This document shows positions 11,732-21,802 of a stretch of 64,000 bases of DNA, in pieces. The stretch is taken from the NCBI RefSeq assembly GCF_001423695.1, contig NZ_LMOZ01000001.1:1374443-1438442 (forward strand), read 5' to 3'. Within the stretch, counting starts at the first letter, position 1; each line of letters starts with the position of its first letter. The position numbers and the translations under genes are program-made. Source of the DNA: Leifsonia sp. Leaf336. Its GTDB lineage: Bacteria; Actinomycetota; Actinomycetes; Actinomycetales; Microbacteriaceae. The notes beneath the pieces were generated by a model. The model was not told the origin of the DNA, did no database searches, and saw only the letters and a list, made by a program, of their open reading frames with translations.

Positions 11732-14701
11732 TCACGCGCGGAAGCGCAGCCGCAGCGTGCAAGCCTCCGGCCGAAGCGCGAACTCGGGCCACACGTCCGG
11801 CCCGCAGGCGCGCGAGCCCAGGCCATGCTGAGCGGCGTCGACGAACAGATAGGTCGTGTCGGAGGCCGGGAGCTCGTGCGGATGCGCGGCGGCTGCTACC
11901 TGCTGGGGCGTGTGCCGCGACAACGCGAAGCCCGGGAGGCGGCCTCGACCGTCCGGGATCGCGGTAAAAGCGAAGGCGCCCAGGTCGACGTCCCGCACGG
12001 CCGAACGGTGGCCAGTCTCCTGCGGGCGCGCGTACTCGACGTTCAGTTCGTCGATCGAGTCGCGGAACCGGCCGACGTACGCGGCGCGCGTGCTGTCGGG
12101 GTACGACTCCAGCGGGCCGGTGCCGAACCACTCGGCGGTATCGATCGGGTGCGCGTCGTCCGGGAGGTCGAAGCGCACGCCGATCCGCGGCCACACGCTC
12201 GGCCAGCCCGTGGACGGCTCGATCTCGACGCGCAGCTCCAGCTCGCCGTCGATCGCCGTCCAGCGCGTCTCGACCGTGACGGAGTGCACCGAGTTCGCCG
12301 CAGAGACGCGCGTGATCGTACGCAGTGCGCCGGGCGCCTCCTCCACGCGCTCCAGACGATGCGTGAGCCGGTCGAGGCCCTGCTCGCGCCAGAGGCGAGC
12401 GCTCGAGACGCCGGCGATACTGCCGTCGCTGTACGCGGGGTCGCTGTAGGCGGCTCCCTCATCGTTGTCGGTCGGAGCCCGGAAGAGCTCGAGCCGCGGA
12501 CCGGCGACCGGGCGCCCCGCCAGACGGACCAGCCGGCCGCGTGCGAAGGAGGCGGGACCGAGGTCGAGCGTGCCGTCGCCGTCCTGCCATGCAGCAGCGG
12601 TGGCCGCGACAGGGCGACGACGCGGCAGGCGGGCCGGCGTGCGGTCGAGCTGGGCTCGCGCGACCACGTGTCCGGCGGGCGCCCACGGCTCATCGCCAGC
12701 GAGCACGGCCTCCACGGTGAACCAGGTCTCAGCCGCGTCCGCGATCGGGACGACCGGCAACGGGACGCGCGCCGAGTCCCCGGCCGCGACCGTCGGCGCG
12801 TCCAGGACGCCTGCCGCGACCTCCCGGCCGTCGTGCTCGACCCGCCAGCGCAGTGCCAGGTCGGCGGTGGTGGAGCTGTGCCGGCGGTTCGTCACGACGA
12901 CCTCGTCGCCGTCGTCGGCGAAGGCGAACGCGACCGGCTGCGCGACCGCGGCGAACTCGTGGAGGCCGGGCGTCGGTACGTCGTTCGACAGCACCATCCC
13001 GTCCATCACGAAGTTGCCGTCGTGGACGATCTCGCCGAAGTCGCCGCCGTACGCGTAGAACGGCGTGCCGTCGGCCGTGCGGGTCAGGATGCCGTGGTCG
13101 CGCCATTCCCAGACGAAGCCGCCGTGCAGTCGCGGGTGGGCGTCCACGAGGGCCTCGTACTGGTCGAGCGCGCCAGGACCGTTGCCCATCGCGTGCGCGT
13201 ACTCGCACAGGATGAAGGGCTTCGTGCGCTGGCGCGCGCCCTGCGCCGGCGTGCAGTTCAGCAGCGGAGCGAGTGAGCCGTCCGTGCCGATCTGCTCGGT
13301 CTCCGGCACCGAGGAGTACATGCGCGAGTACACGTCCGTGTACTCGCCGGTATAGTCGCCCTCGTAGTGGACGGGACGCCCCGTGTCGCGATCGTGCACC
13401 CACGCCGACATCGCCGCCAGATTGGCGCCGGTGCCCGACTCGTTCCCGAGCGACCACATCACGATGGCGGGGTGGTTCTTGTCGCGCTCCACGGTGCGGC
13501 GGATCCGGTCGAGGTAGGCCTCGCGCCAGCGCGGATCGTCGCTCGGGTTGTCCCGCCACCCGGCCTTCTCGAAGCCGTGCGTCTCGAGGTCGCACTCCAG
13601 GATGACCCAGAACCCCAGCTCGTCGGCCAGGTCGAGCAGCCGTGGATGCGGGGGATAGTGGCTGGTGCGGATCGCGTTGACGTTGAACTGCTTCATCCGC
13701 ACCAGATCGGCCCTGGCGTGCTGCTCGTCGAAGACCCGGCCGCGCTCGGGATGCGTCTCGTGCCGGTTCATGCCGTGGAAGACGACCCGGCGCCTGTTGA
13801 CGAGGAAACGGTCGCCCCGGATCTCCACCGTGCGGAAACCGAGCCGGAGCGACACGGTCTCTCCGTGGGAGGCGACGGTCGCGTCGTAGAGCCGGGGGGA
13901 CTCGGCGGTCCACGGTTCGACGGCCCCGACCTCCACCGGGGCGACATCGGCCGGCGTCGCCCAGACGACCTCGACATCGAGTTCGGGGATGCGGAGCGTG
14001 ACCGGAAAGGCGTCATCCGCGGCGATCAGCTCGGGGTCGACCGTCCCGCGGGCATCGGCGAAGGATGTGCGAAGCCAGACGTCGTCCAGGCCGCCCACGG
14101 GCCGCGCGGTCAGCGTGACATCGCGGAAGATCCCGGGCAGCCACCACTGGTCCTGGTCCTCCAGGTAGCTCGCGGGCGACCACTGGTGAACTCGAACGGA
14201 GAGCAGGTTGCTGCCGGCGTGCACCAGGTCGGTGACGTCGAACTCGTGGGCGAGCCGGCTCCCGCTGGCGGAACCGACCTCCGTGCCGTTGACCCACACC
14301 CGGTACAGCGACTCGACGCCGTCGAAGCGCAGCACGAAACGCGCGTCGCGCGGCCAATCGGCCGGGAGGTCGAAGCGGCGACGGTAGTCGCCCGTGGGGT
14401 TCTCGTCGGGCACGAAGGGCGGCTCGATCGGGAACGGGAACTGCACGTTGGTGTAGATCGGTCGCCCGTAGCGCCCATCGCCGTGCAGCACCCAGTGCGC
14501 GGGAACGGGCAGGAGGTCCCACGCGTCGTCGTCGAGGCCCGGCGACGCGACGTCGTCGGGGAGGTCGGCGCTGGGGGAGAGCCGGAACCTCCACTCGCCG
14601 TTCAGCGAGAGCGACGGCGCATCGGAGTGCAGCCACGAGCGCGGAGCGCGCAGGGCGCCGCGGCCGGGGGTCGTATCGGAGAGGAGGGCGGGAGACGGCA
14701 C
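11732..14701 (-). CDS. lacZ: beta-galactosidase, glycoside hydrolase family 2
   Basis: Hydrolyses terminal beta-D-galactosides. The 989-residue length matches long LacZ-type enzymes. It has the N-terminal sugar-binding domain, jelly-roll/Ig-like domains, a TIM barrel with acid/base Glu421 (WSLGNESG) and nucleophile Glu500 (ILCEYAHAMGNG), and the C-terminal beta-galactosidase small-chain domain. The GTG start is supported by a TTAGGAG ribosome site 6 bases upstream. No signal peptide is seen, so it is cytoplasmic. It is divergent from a TetR gene and no sugar transporter is adjacent. It ends at a bidirectional terminator. Confidence 0.95.
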   Translation of the reverse strand: MPSPALLSDTTPGRGALRAPRSWLHSDAPSLSLNGEWRFRLSPSADLPDDVASPGLDDDAWDLLPVPAHWVLHGDGRYGRPIYTNVQFPFPIEPPFVPDENPTGDYRRRFDLPADWPRDARFVLRFDGVESLYRVWVNGTEVGSASGSRLAHEFDVTDLVHAGSNLLSVRVHQWSPASYLEDQDQWWLPGIFRDVTLTARPVGGLDDVWLRTSFADARGTVDPELIAADDAFPVTLRIPELDVEVVWATPADVAPVEVGAVEPWTAESPRLYDATVASHGETVSLRLGFRTVEIRGDRFLVNRRRVVFHGMNRHETHPERGRVFDEQHARADLVRMKQFNVNAIRTSHYPPHPRLLDLADELGFWVILECDLETHGFEKAGWRDNPSDDPRWREAYLDRIRRTVERDKNHPAIVMWSLGNESGTGANLAAMSAWVHDRDTGRPVHYEGDYTGEYTDVYSRMYSSVPETEQIGTDGSLAPLLNCTPAQGARQRTKPFILCEYAHAMGNGPGALDQYEALVDAHPRLHGGFVWEWRDHGILTRTADGTPFYAYGGDFGEIVHDGNFVMDGMVLSNDVPTPGLHEFAAVAQPVAFAFADDGDEVVVTNRRHSSTTADLALRWRVEHDGREVAAGVLDAPTVAAGDSARVPLPVVPIADAAETWFTVEAVLAGDEPWAPAGHVVARAQLDRTPARLPRRRPVAATAAAWQDGDGTLDLGPASFARGRLVRLAGRPVAGPRLELFRAPTDNDEGAAYSDPAYSDGSIAGVSSARLWREQGLDRLTHRLERVEEAPGALRTITRVSAANSVHSVTVETRWTAIDGELELRVEIEPSTGWPSVWPRIGVRFDLPDDAHPIDTAEWFGTGPLESYPDSTRAAYVGRFRDSIDELNVEYARPQETGHRSAVRDVDLGAFAFTAIPDGRGRLPGFALSRHTPQQVAAAAHPHELPASDTTYLFVDAAQHGLGSRACGPDVWPEFALRPEACTLRLRFRA

Positions 14702-14807
14702 GGGTGCTCCTAAGGGGTCATCGTCATCGGTTCGTCCGGGCGTCGTGCTGGGATAGCATCGACCGTAGCCGAAACCCGTTCGACTGACCTAATTTGGAGG
14801 CTCCGTG

Positions 14808-15452
14808 GTGGAACGCGACGACAGCGCCGGAGGCTCCCGCCGCCGCGGCCCCTACGCGAAGTCGGCCGAGCGTCGGCAGCAGATCGTCGACGAGGCGTAC
14901 CGCGCCTTCGCGACGCGGGGCTATCACGGCACCTCGCTGCGCGAGATCGCCGCCGCGGCCGGCATCGGCCTGAGCACGCTCCAGCACCACTTCGGCGGCA
15001 AGGAGGACCTGCTCGTCGCGGTGCTGGCCCGCCGCGACGAGCTGGGCGGCGACCCCGACGCGGGCGACGGTGACGGCCGCACGGCGTTCGCCGGCCTGCC
15101 GTTCGCCGACGCCATCGCCGCCCAGGCAGAACGCAACGAACGCATCCCCGGACTCATCGCCCTCTACAGCGTGCTCGTAGCCGAAGCGGCCTCCGACGAC
15201 CACCCGGCGCACGGCTACTTCCTCCACCGCTACGCGTCGATGCGAGAGACGTATCGGACCGAATTCACGGCGCTCGCCGACGCGGGCCGGCTGCGCGCCG
15301 GCGTCGATCCAGCGCTCGCCGCGGCGACCGTGGTCGCGCTGTGGGAGGGCATCCAGCTGCAGTGGCTCTACAGCCCGGAGCGCATCCACGCCGCCGAGGC
15401 GCTGCGCGGGTACCTCGATCTGGTCGTCGTGCCCGGAGCGGGCGCCCCCTAG
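14808..15452 (+). CDS. TetR/AcrR family transcriptional regulator
   Basis: A 214-residue regulator. The N-terminal helix-turn-helix spans about residues 18-63 ([17 protein letters not shown], then [27 protein letters not shown]). The remainder is the variable ligand-binding domain. It is divergent from lacZ with about 105 bases between starts, so it probably represses or controls lacZ and itself. A small inverted repeat (CGAA-ACCCG-TTCG) in that gap is a possible operator. Two tandem GTG codons occur (14805, 14808); the second fits the GGAGG at 14796-14800 better. Its stop shares four bases with the convergent arcA stop. Confidence 0.88.
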   Translation: MERDDSAGGSRRRGPYAKSAERRQQIVDEAYRAFATRGYHGTSLREIAAAAGIGLSTLQHHFGGKEDLLVAVLARRDELGGDPDAGDGDGRTAFAGLPFADAIAAQAERNERIPGLIALYSVLVAEAASDDHPAHGYFLHRYASMRETYRTEFTALADAGRLRAGVDPALAAATVVALWEGIQLQWLYSPERIHAAEALRGYLDLVVVPGAGAP

Positions 15453-16693
15453 AAGTCGACCGCGTCGCGCTGCAACGGGCACGTCATGCAGTGACCGCCG
15501 CCGCGGCCGCGGCCGAGCTCGGCGCCGACGATCGGGATGACCTCAACACCCGCCTTGCGCAGCGCGTCGTTCGTAGCGGTGTTGCGGTCGTAGGCGTACA
15601 CGACGCCCGGCCGCAGGGCCACCGCGTTGTTGCCGCTGTCCCACTGCTGCCGTTCGGTCTCGTAGTTGTCGCCGGCCGTCTCGATCACTCGGAGGCGGGG
15701 GAGGCCCAGCGCCGACGCGACGACATCGACGAAGGCGCGGTCGCCCTCGTCCCGCACGTCGACCCCGGAGCGGTCGTCGCCCGGACGCAGCGTGAACGTG
15801 TGCACGCGGTCCATGATCTCCGGGTAGAGCGTCACCAGGTCGCGATCGGCGAAGGTGAAGACGGTGTCGAGGTGCATGGCCGACCGCAGCTTGGGCATAC
15901 CGGCGACGATGACCTGCTCGGCCGCGCCCGCCTCGAACAGAGCCGCCGCGGTCTGCGTGATCGCCTGCCGGGAGGTGCGCTCGCTCATCCCGATCAGCAC
16001 GGCGCCGTTGCCGACCGGCATCACGTCGCCGCCCTCCAGCGTCGCCTGGCCCCAGTCGAGTTCCGGGTCGCCCCACCACACCGTCGCCCCCGTGAAGGCG
16101 GGGTGGAACCGGTAGATCGCCTTCATGAGCAGCGTCTCGTCGTGGCGTGCCGGCCAGTACAGCGGGTTCAGCGTCACACCGCCGTAGATCCAGCACGTCG
16201 TGTCGCGGGTGTAGAGCGTGTTCGGCAGCGGCGGCATCAGGTACTCGCGGATGCCGGTGGACTCCCGGGCGAGCGCGATGTAGTCGGTGCGGTAATCGTC
16301 GGGGAGGTCGACGGTCGAGAGTCCGCCGATGAGGAATTCGGCCAGCCGATCGGTCGGAAGGGACTCCAGGAATGCGCGGGTGCCCTCCACCAGCCCGAGC
16401 CCGACCTGATTCGGGACGACCTTGCGATCGAGCAACCACGCCCGGGCCTCCGGCTGGGCCATGGTCTCGGCGAGGACCTCGTGGAGTTCGAGAACCTCCA
16501 CGCCGTTGGAGCGCAGGTCGGCGACGAAAGCGGCGTGGTCGCGCTTCGCGTTCTCGACCCACAGCACGTCGTCGAAGAGCAGCTCGTCGGCGTTCGAAGG
16601 CGTGAGTCGGTGGTGCGCGAGCCCGGGGGAGGCCACGAGCACGCGTCGCAGTTGCCCGACCTCCGAGTGCACGCCGACGTTCGTCTCTGTCAT
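15449..16693 (-). CDS. arcA: arginine deiminase
   Basis: Converts arginine to citrulline and ammonia. The 414-residue protein has the guanidine-group-modifying fold with the C-terminal GGGHCMTCP motif (nucleophile Cys402), the histidine motif MHLDTVFT and the acidic EGGD motif. A GAAAGG ribosome site precedes the ATG. It lies 52 bases downstream of the arginine/ornithine antiporter gene and is probably cotranscribed with it. Ornithine carbamoyltransferase and carbamate kinase genes, needed for the ATP-yielding pathway, are not next to it. Confidence 0.96.
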   Translation of the reverse strand: MTETNVGVHSEVGQLRRVLVASPGLAHHRLTPSNADELLFDDVLWVENAKRDHAAFVADLRSNGVEVLELHEVLAETMAQPEARAWLLDRKVVPNQVGLGLVEGTRAFLESLPTDRLAEFLIGGLSTVDLPDDYRTDYIALARESTGIREYLMPPLPNTLYTRDTTCWIYGGVTLNPLYWPARHDETLLMKAIYRFHPAFTGATVWWGDPELDWGQATLEGGDVMPVGNGAVLIGMSERTSRQAITQTAAALFEAGAAEQVIVAGMPKLRSAMHLDTVFTFADRDLVTLYPEIMDRVHTFTLRPGDDRSGVDVRDEGDRAFVDVVASALGLPRLRVIETAGDNYETERQQWDSGNNAVALRPGVVYAYDRNTATNDALRKAGVEVIPIVGAELGRGRGGGHCMTCPLQRDAVDF

Positions 16694-16745
16694 GAGCTGC
16701 CTTTCTTCTCGCGATCGCTTCGATGTGTCCGTGATTCCCGCATCG

Positions 16746-18194
16746 TCACAGGTGGATCCAGCCCGCCGAGAGAGCGACGATGCCCCCTAGCGCGCCCAGT
16801 ACCGAGACGGCCAGGATCACGAGCTCGCGACCGCTGAACCAGCGGCGCCCCTGCTCGCGACGGACCATCACGAACAGGATGGTCGCCGGCGCGTAGATGA
16901 TGAACGACAGCAGGACGAACGTCAGCCCGGCCGCGAACAGCAGGAACGCCGTGTAGATCGTCGCGAGCACCGCGACCACGAGGTCGCGCCCCCAGCCGTG
17001 CGGATCGTCCCGGTAGGTCTCGCGAGTGACCACGAGCTTGAGCGCATAGAGAGCCGCCAGGAGGAACGGGATGAGCGTCAGCGCGCTCGTGAGATCGAGA
17101 GCGAGATTGAGCGCGTCGTTCGCGAAGTAGATGATGACGAGCACGGCCTGCACGAACAGCGCGGTCAGCAGCAGGGCCGGGACGGGCACGTCCTGGTCGT
17201 TCGACTTGGCGAGGAAGCGCGGCATGTCGTGGTCCTTCGCCGCGACGAAGAGCACTTCGGCCGCCATCAGCGACCAGGCGAGGTAGGCGCCGAGCACGGA
17301 CACGATGAGGCCGATGCTCACGAACCACGCGCCCCACGGCCCGACTGCGGCCTCCAGCACCCCGGCCATCGACGGTTGGCGCAGCTTGGCGATCTCGCCC
17401 ATCGGCAGGACGCCGTAGGACACGATCGTCACCGACGCGAAGACGGCGAACACGCTGAGGAAGCCGAGGATGGTGGCACGCCCGACGTCCTCCCGGCGCT
17501 TCGCGTGCCGGGAGTAGGTGCTCGCGCCCTCCACGCCCAGGAACACGAAGACCGTCACCAGCATGGTGTTGCGCACCTGGTCGAACAGTGAGCCGGCGTA
17601 GTCGGCCCCTCCCCAGTTCGCCGCGAAGACGTCGGGCTTGAACACGAACAGCGCCAGGAGGATGAATACGAGGATCGGGACCATCTTGGCGACTGTGACG
17701 ATACGGTTGATCGCCGCAGCCTCCTTGATGCCGCGGCGGATGAGCAGGAAGAACCCCCACAGCGCCGCCGACGAGATCGCGATGGCGATGATCGTGTCGC
17801 CGTCGCCGAACGCCGGGACGACGGCGCCGATGGTCGACATGATGAAGACCCAGTAGAAGACCAGGCCGACGGAGGCGCTGGCCCAGTAGCCGAACGCCGA
17901 GAAGAAGCCGAGGTACTCGCCGAAGCCGGCTTTGGCGTACGCGTAGACACCGGCGTCGAGCGTGGGCTTGCGATTGGCGAGCAGCTGGAATACGAATGCG
18001 AGCATCAGCATGCCGACGCCCGCGATCGTCCACGCGATGAGTGCGCCGGCGACGCCCGTCTCCTGTGCGAAACGTCGCGGGAGCGAGAAGACCCCCGCGC
18101 CGACCATGCCGCCGACGACCATGCCGGTCATCGTGATCAGTGAGAGCTTGACGGGCGCCGACTGCTGAGGTGTGGTGGTCTTCTGATCTGTCAC
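16746..18194 (-). CDS. arcD: arginine/ornithine-type APC antiporter
   Basis: A 482-residue inner-membrane APC-superfamily transporter with about 12 hydrophobic helices. The first helix carries [12 protein letters not shown], typical of the basic amino acid/polyamine antiporter family that includes ArcD. The GTG at 18194 is chosen because upstream in-frame sequence is arginine/proline-rich and non-hydrophobic, and MTDQKTT-type starts are usual for this family. Adjacency to arcA implies exchange of arginine for ornithine or citrulline. Since arcB is absent nearby, the counter-substrate is uncertain. Confidence 0.9.
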   Translation of the reverse strand: MTDQKTTTPQQSAPVKLSLITMTGMVVGGMVGAGVFSLPRRFAQETGVAGALIAWTIAGVGMLMLAFVFQLLANRKPTLDAGVYAYAKAGFGEYLGFFSAFGYWASASVGLVFYWVFIMSTIGAVVPAFGDGDTIIAIAISSAALWGFFLLIRRGIKEAAAINRIVTVAKMVPILVFILLALFVFKPDVFAANWGGADYAGSLFDQVRNTMLVTVFVFLGVEGASTYSRHAKRREDVGRATILGFLSVFAVFASVTIVSYGVLPMGEIAKLRQPSMAGVLEAAVGPWGAWFVSIGLIVSVLGAYLAWSLMAAEVLFVAAKDHDMPRFLAKSNDQDVPVPALLLTALFVQAVLVIIYFANDALNLALDLTSALTLIPFLLAALYALKLVVTRETYRDDPHGWGRDLVVAVLATIYTAFLLFAAGLTFVLLSFIIYAPATILFVMVRREQGRRWFSGRELVILAVSVLGALGGIVALSAGWIHL

Positions 18195-18287
18195 GCGCGG
18201 CCCCGTCCGTCGAGTGCATGGCTGATATGTGAACGCTAACGAGGGGGTTTCCCGCCGGTCAAGACCCGTCGCGGGTGAAAGAACGAA

Positions 18288-18324
18288 ACCGCCGAGTACG
18301 CGGATCCTCTGCGTACTCGGCGGT
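18288..18324 (-). terminator. fadB terminator
   Basis: A 14-bp perfect stem (arms 18288-18301 and 18311-18324). Read on the minus strand it is followed by a T-rich TTTCGTTCTTT, a good intrinsic terminator downstream of the fadAB genes. Confidence 0.85.
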
Positions 18325-18354
18325 CTCGGCCGTACTCCGTGCGTTGCTCGCGGG

Positions 18355-20514
18355 CTAGGCGACGGCCTCCACGGGCGCCGTGACACCGCGGACGGGCGGG
18401 TGGTGGAACGTGTCGCCGAAGGCGCGCTCGGAGGCGCCGACCCGGTCGAGGTACGGCGTGATGCCGCCCATCTGGAACGGGAAGCCCGCGCCGAGGATCA
18501 TGCACAGGTCGATGTCCTCCGGCGCCTCGACGACGTGGTCGTCGACGAGCATGCGGTGGATCTCGTCGGCCAGGCCGTCCTCGAGCCTGCGGAGGATCTC
18601 CTGCTCGGTCCACGGGTTCTTGCCGCCGACCAGGATCTTGGCCGCGCCCTTGTCGAGGCCCTTGATCTTGCCCTTGCCGTCCTTCTCCAGCAGCGTGCCG
18701 TACTCGGCCAGCCGGTGGAGGTTGTCGCTGCGGTAGAACCGGTCGGGGAAGGCCGCGTGGTGCGTGTCGAGCACGTGCGCCCCCACCTTGAGGCCCACCA
18801 GGTCGAGCAGCACCGAGGGCGCCATCGGGAGGCCGAGCGGCGCGAACGCCTTGTCGACGGTTTCGAACGGCGTGCCGTCGTCGACCGCGTGCATGGCCTC
18901 CCCGAGAACCTTCGCCAGCACCCGGTTCACAACGAAACCGGGGGTGTCGGCCGTGATCACCGCGTTCTTCTTGAGCGCGGCGGCGGTGACCATCGCCGTG
19001 GAGAGGGTCGCCTCGTCGGTGAGCGGCGTCTTCACGACCTCGATCAGCGGCATGACCGCCACCGGGGTGAAGAAGTGGAAGCCCACCAGGCGTTCCGGAT
19101 GCTTCAGCTTCGCGCCGATCTGCTCGACCGAGAGCGAGGAGGTGTTGGTCGCGAGCACGGCCTCGTCGGAGAGGTACTGCTCGACCTCCGCGAACACGTT
19201 CTGCTTGACGGTCAGCTCCTCGAACACGGCCTCGATGACCCAGTCGCAGTCGGCGAAGTCGGCCTTGTCCGTCGTGCCGGTGACCAGCGCCCGCAGGCGG
19301 TTGGCCTCGTCGGGATTGATGCGGCCCTTCTCCTGCAGCTTGCCGATCTCGTCGTGGATGTACGCCACGCCCTTGTCGACGTGCGCCTGGTCGAGGTCGG
19401 TGATGACCACCGGCACCCGGAGGCGGCGGACGAACAGGAGCGCGAACTGGCTGGCCATGTAGCCGGCGCCGATCACGCCGATCTTGGTGACCTTCTTCGC
19501 GAGCTTCTTGTCCGGGGCCCCGGCCGGGCGCTTGGCGCGCTTCTGCACGAGGTTGAAGGCGTAGATGCTCGCCTGGAACTGGTCGCCCGAGATGAGCTCG
19601 GCGAGCGCGTCGTCCTCCAGCTCGAATCCGGCCGCACGGTCGTTGGACTTCGCGGCCTTGAGCAGCTCGAGCGCCTTGTAGGGCGACTTCGGGACGGTGC
19701 CGATGCGGCTCTCGAGCAGCTTGCGGGCGATGCCGATGGCGGCGTCCCACTTGACCATCCGCTCGACCTTGCCCGGCACGTTCGGGCGCTTGACCTCGAT
19801 CGCGCCGGTGAGCACCTTGTCCGCCCACTTCAGCGAGTCCTCGAGGAAGTTCGCCGAGTCGAAGATCGCGTCGGCGATGCCGAGGTCGAAGACCTCCTGC
19901 GGCTTCAGCATCCGGTTCTGCTTGAGCGGGTTCTCGACGACGACCTTGAGGGCGTTCTCGATGCCGATCAGGTTCGGGAGGATTGTCGCGCCGCCCCAAC
20001 CGGGGATCAGTCCCAGGAACACCTCGGGGAGCGCGAACGCGGCGGCGTTGCGGTCGATGGTGCGGTAGTCGGCGTTGAGGCCGATCTCCACGCCGCCGCC
20101 GAGCGCGAGCCCGTTGGTGAAGACGAACGACGGGACGCCGAAGGTCGCCTGCTTGCCGAGCACGTAGTGGCCGAGCTGGGGGAGCAGCTTGGCGACCTCC
20201 ACGCTCGGGATGTCGCCCACTCTGCTGAGGTCGGCGCCGGCGGCGAGGATGAACGGCTTGCCGGTGACGGCGACCGCGTCGATCTCGCCGCGGGCGGCGC
20301 GATCGGTCAGCTCGTCGAAGGTCTTCCCGAGCTCCAGGAGGGTGGCCGGGCCCATCGTGTTCGGCCGGGTGTGGTCCCGGTCGTTGTCGAGGGTGACCAG
20401 CGCGAGGGTCTTGCCGCTGGGCAGCGGCACGTCTTTCACGTAGGAGTGGGTGACGACCTCGTCGGAGGTCAGCTCGACGAGCGGGGAGAAGTCGATGGTG
20501 CTGTAGTCGGTCAC
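18355..20514 (-). CDS. fadB: 3-hydroxyacyl-CoA dehydrogenase / enoyl-CoA hydratase (beta-oxidation alpha subunit)
   Basis: A bifunctional fatty-acid oxidation enzyme of 719 residues. An N-terminal crotonase domain (about residues 10-260; GLALGGGVEIGL oxyanion loop, PEVFLGLIPGWGG) is followed by an NAD-binding dehydrogenase domain (IGVIGAGYMASQFA) and its C-terminal helical domain. The GTG at 20514 lies 8 bases after the thiolase stop. Together with fadA it should form the trifunctional beta-oxidation complex. A strong terminator ends the operon. Confidence 0.94.
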   Translation of the reverse strand: MTDYSTIDFSPLVELTSDEVVTHSYVKDVPLPSGKTLALVTLDNDRDHTRPNTMGPATLLELGKTFDELTDRAARGEIDAVAVTGKPFILAAGADLSRVGDIPSVEVAKLLPQLGHYVLGKQATFGVPSFVFTNGLALGGGVEIGLNADYRTIDRNAAAFALPEVFLGLIPGWGGATILPNLIGIENALKVVVENPLKQNRMLKPQEVFDLGIADAIFDSANFLEDSLKWADKVLTGAIEVKRPNVPGKVERMVKWDAAIGIARKLLESRIGTVPKSPYKALELLKAAKSNDRAAGFELEDDALAELISGDQFQASIYAFNLVQKRAKRPAGAPDKKLAKKVTKIGVIGAGYMASQFALLFVRRLRVPVVITDLDQAHVDKGVAYIHDEIGKLQEKGRINPDEANRLRALVTGTTDKADFADCDWVIEAVFEELTVKQNVFAEVEQYLSDEAVLATNTSSLSVEQIGAKLKHPERLVGFHFFTPVAVMPLIEVVKTPLTDEATLSTAMVTAAALKKNAVITADTPGFVVNRVLAKVLGEAMHAVDDGTPFETVDKAFAPLGLPMAPSVLLDLVGLKVGAHVLDTHHAAFPDRFYRSDNLHRLAEYGTLLEKDGKGKIKGLDKGAAKILVGGKNPWTEQEILRRLEDGLADEIHRMLVDDHVVEAPEDIDLCMILGAGFPFQMGGITPYLDRVGASERAFGDTFHHPPVRGVTAPVEAVA

Positions 20515-20522
20515 GATGCTTC

Positions 20523-21731
20523 TCAGCCCTTCCGCGCGGCGCGCTTGTCGAAGTTGGGGTTCTCCCAGATCACGGTGCCGCCCTGGCCGAGGCCGACGCA
20601 CATCGCGGTCAGTCCGTAGCGGACCTCCGGGTGCTCCTCGAACTGGCGGGCGAGCTGGATCATCAGGCGGACGCCGCTGGCGGCCAGCGGGTGGCCGACC
20701 GCGATCGCGCCGCCCCACTTGTTGACGCGAGGGTCCTGATCGTCGATGCCGAAGTGGTCGAGGAACGACAGCACCTGGATGGCGAACGCCTCGTTCAGCT
20801 CGAACAGGCCGATGTCGTCGATCGTGAGGCCTGCCTTGCGCAGCGCCTTCTCGGTCGACGGCACCGGGCCGATGCCCATGATCTCCGGCTCGACGCCGGC
20901 GAACGCGAAGCTGACCATCCGCATCTTCGGCTTCAGGCCGAACTCCTTCACGGCGTCGGAGGATGCCAGCAGGCTGGCGGTGGCGCCATCGGTGAGCGGC
21001 GAGGCGTTGCCCGCGGTCACCCTCCCGTGCGGGCGGAACGGCGTCTTCAGCGTCGCGAGGCCCTCCATGGTGGTCTCCGGGCGCATTCCCTCGTCCTGGG
21101 TGGCGAGGCCCCAGCCCTGCTCGGAGCGGATCGCGACGGAGACCAGGTCGGGCTGCAGCTTGCCCGCCGCATACGCCGCCGCGGTCTTCTGCTGGCTGCC
21201 CAGCGCGAAGCGGTCGGACCGCTCCTTGGTGAGCGCGGGGAACCGGTCGTGGATGCGCTCAGCGGTCATGCCCATGTTGAGAGCGTCCTCGGCGACCATG
21301 CGCTCCGACAGGAAGCGCGGGTTCGGGTCGGCGCCGAAGCCCATCGGGTGGCGTCCCATGTGCTCGACGCCGCCGGCGATCACCAGGTCGTAGCTGCCGA
21401 ACGCGATGCCGGAGCCGAGGGTGGTGACGCTGGTCATGGCGCCCGCGCACATGCGGTCGATCGCGAATCCGGGCACCGACTTCGGCAGCCCGGCCAGCAG
21501 CGCCGCCGTGCGGCCGAGGGTGAGTCCCTGGTCGCCCTGCTGCGTCGTCGCTGCGATGGCGACATCGTCGATGCGCTCCTTGGGCACGTTCGGATTCCGC
21601 TCGAGCAGGCCGATCATGGCCTTGACGACCAGGTCGTCCGCGCGGGTGTTCCAGTACTGCCCTTTTTCGCCCGCACGTCCAAACGGAGTACGGACTCCGT
21701 CGACGAACACGACTTCCGTTCTTTCGGCCAC
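20523..21731 (-). CDS. fadA: acetyl-CoA acyltransferase (thiolase)
   Basis: Cleaves 3-ketoacyl-CoA with CoA in beta-oxidation. The 402-residue thiolase has the nucleophile Cys95 (DRMCAGAM), the histidine motif NEAFA and GHPLAASG, and a C-terminal second cysteine motif CVGLGQGG. The GTG at 21731 is preferred over an upstream TTG because GGGAGG lies just before it. It is the first gene of the fadA-fadB operon, with 8 bases between them. Confidence 0.95.
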   Translation of the reverse strand: MAERTEVVFVDGVRTPFGRAGEKGQYWNTRADDLVVKAMIGLLERNPNVPKERIDDVAIAATTQQGDQGLTLGRTAALLAGLPKSVPGFAIDRMCAGAMTSVTTLGSGIAFGSYDLVIAGGVEHMGRHPMGFGADPNPRFLSERMVAEDALNMGMTAERIHDRFPALTKERSDRFALGSQQKTAAAYAAGKLQPDLVSVAIRSEQGWGLATQDEGMRPETTMEGLATLKTPFRPHGRVTAGNASPLTDGATASLLASSDAVKEFGLKPKMRMVSFAFAGVEPEIMGIGPVPSTEKALRKAGLTIDDIGLFELNEAFAIQVLSFLDHFGIDDQDPRVNKWGGAIAVGHPLAASGVRLMIQLARQFEEHPEVRYGLTAMCVGLGQGGTVIWENPNFDKRAARKG

Positions 21732-21802
21732 AGTGCCTCCCAATCAGGTCGACATCGATCCTAAGGAGGCCCTCCGGCGGGGCGGGAATCGTTTGATTCT
21801 TT

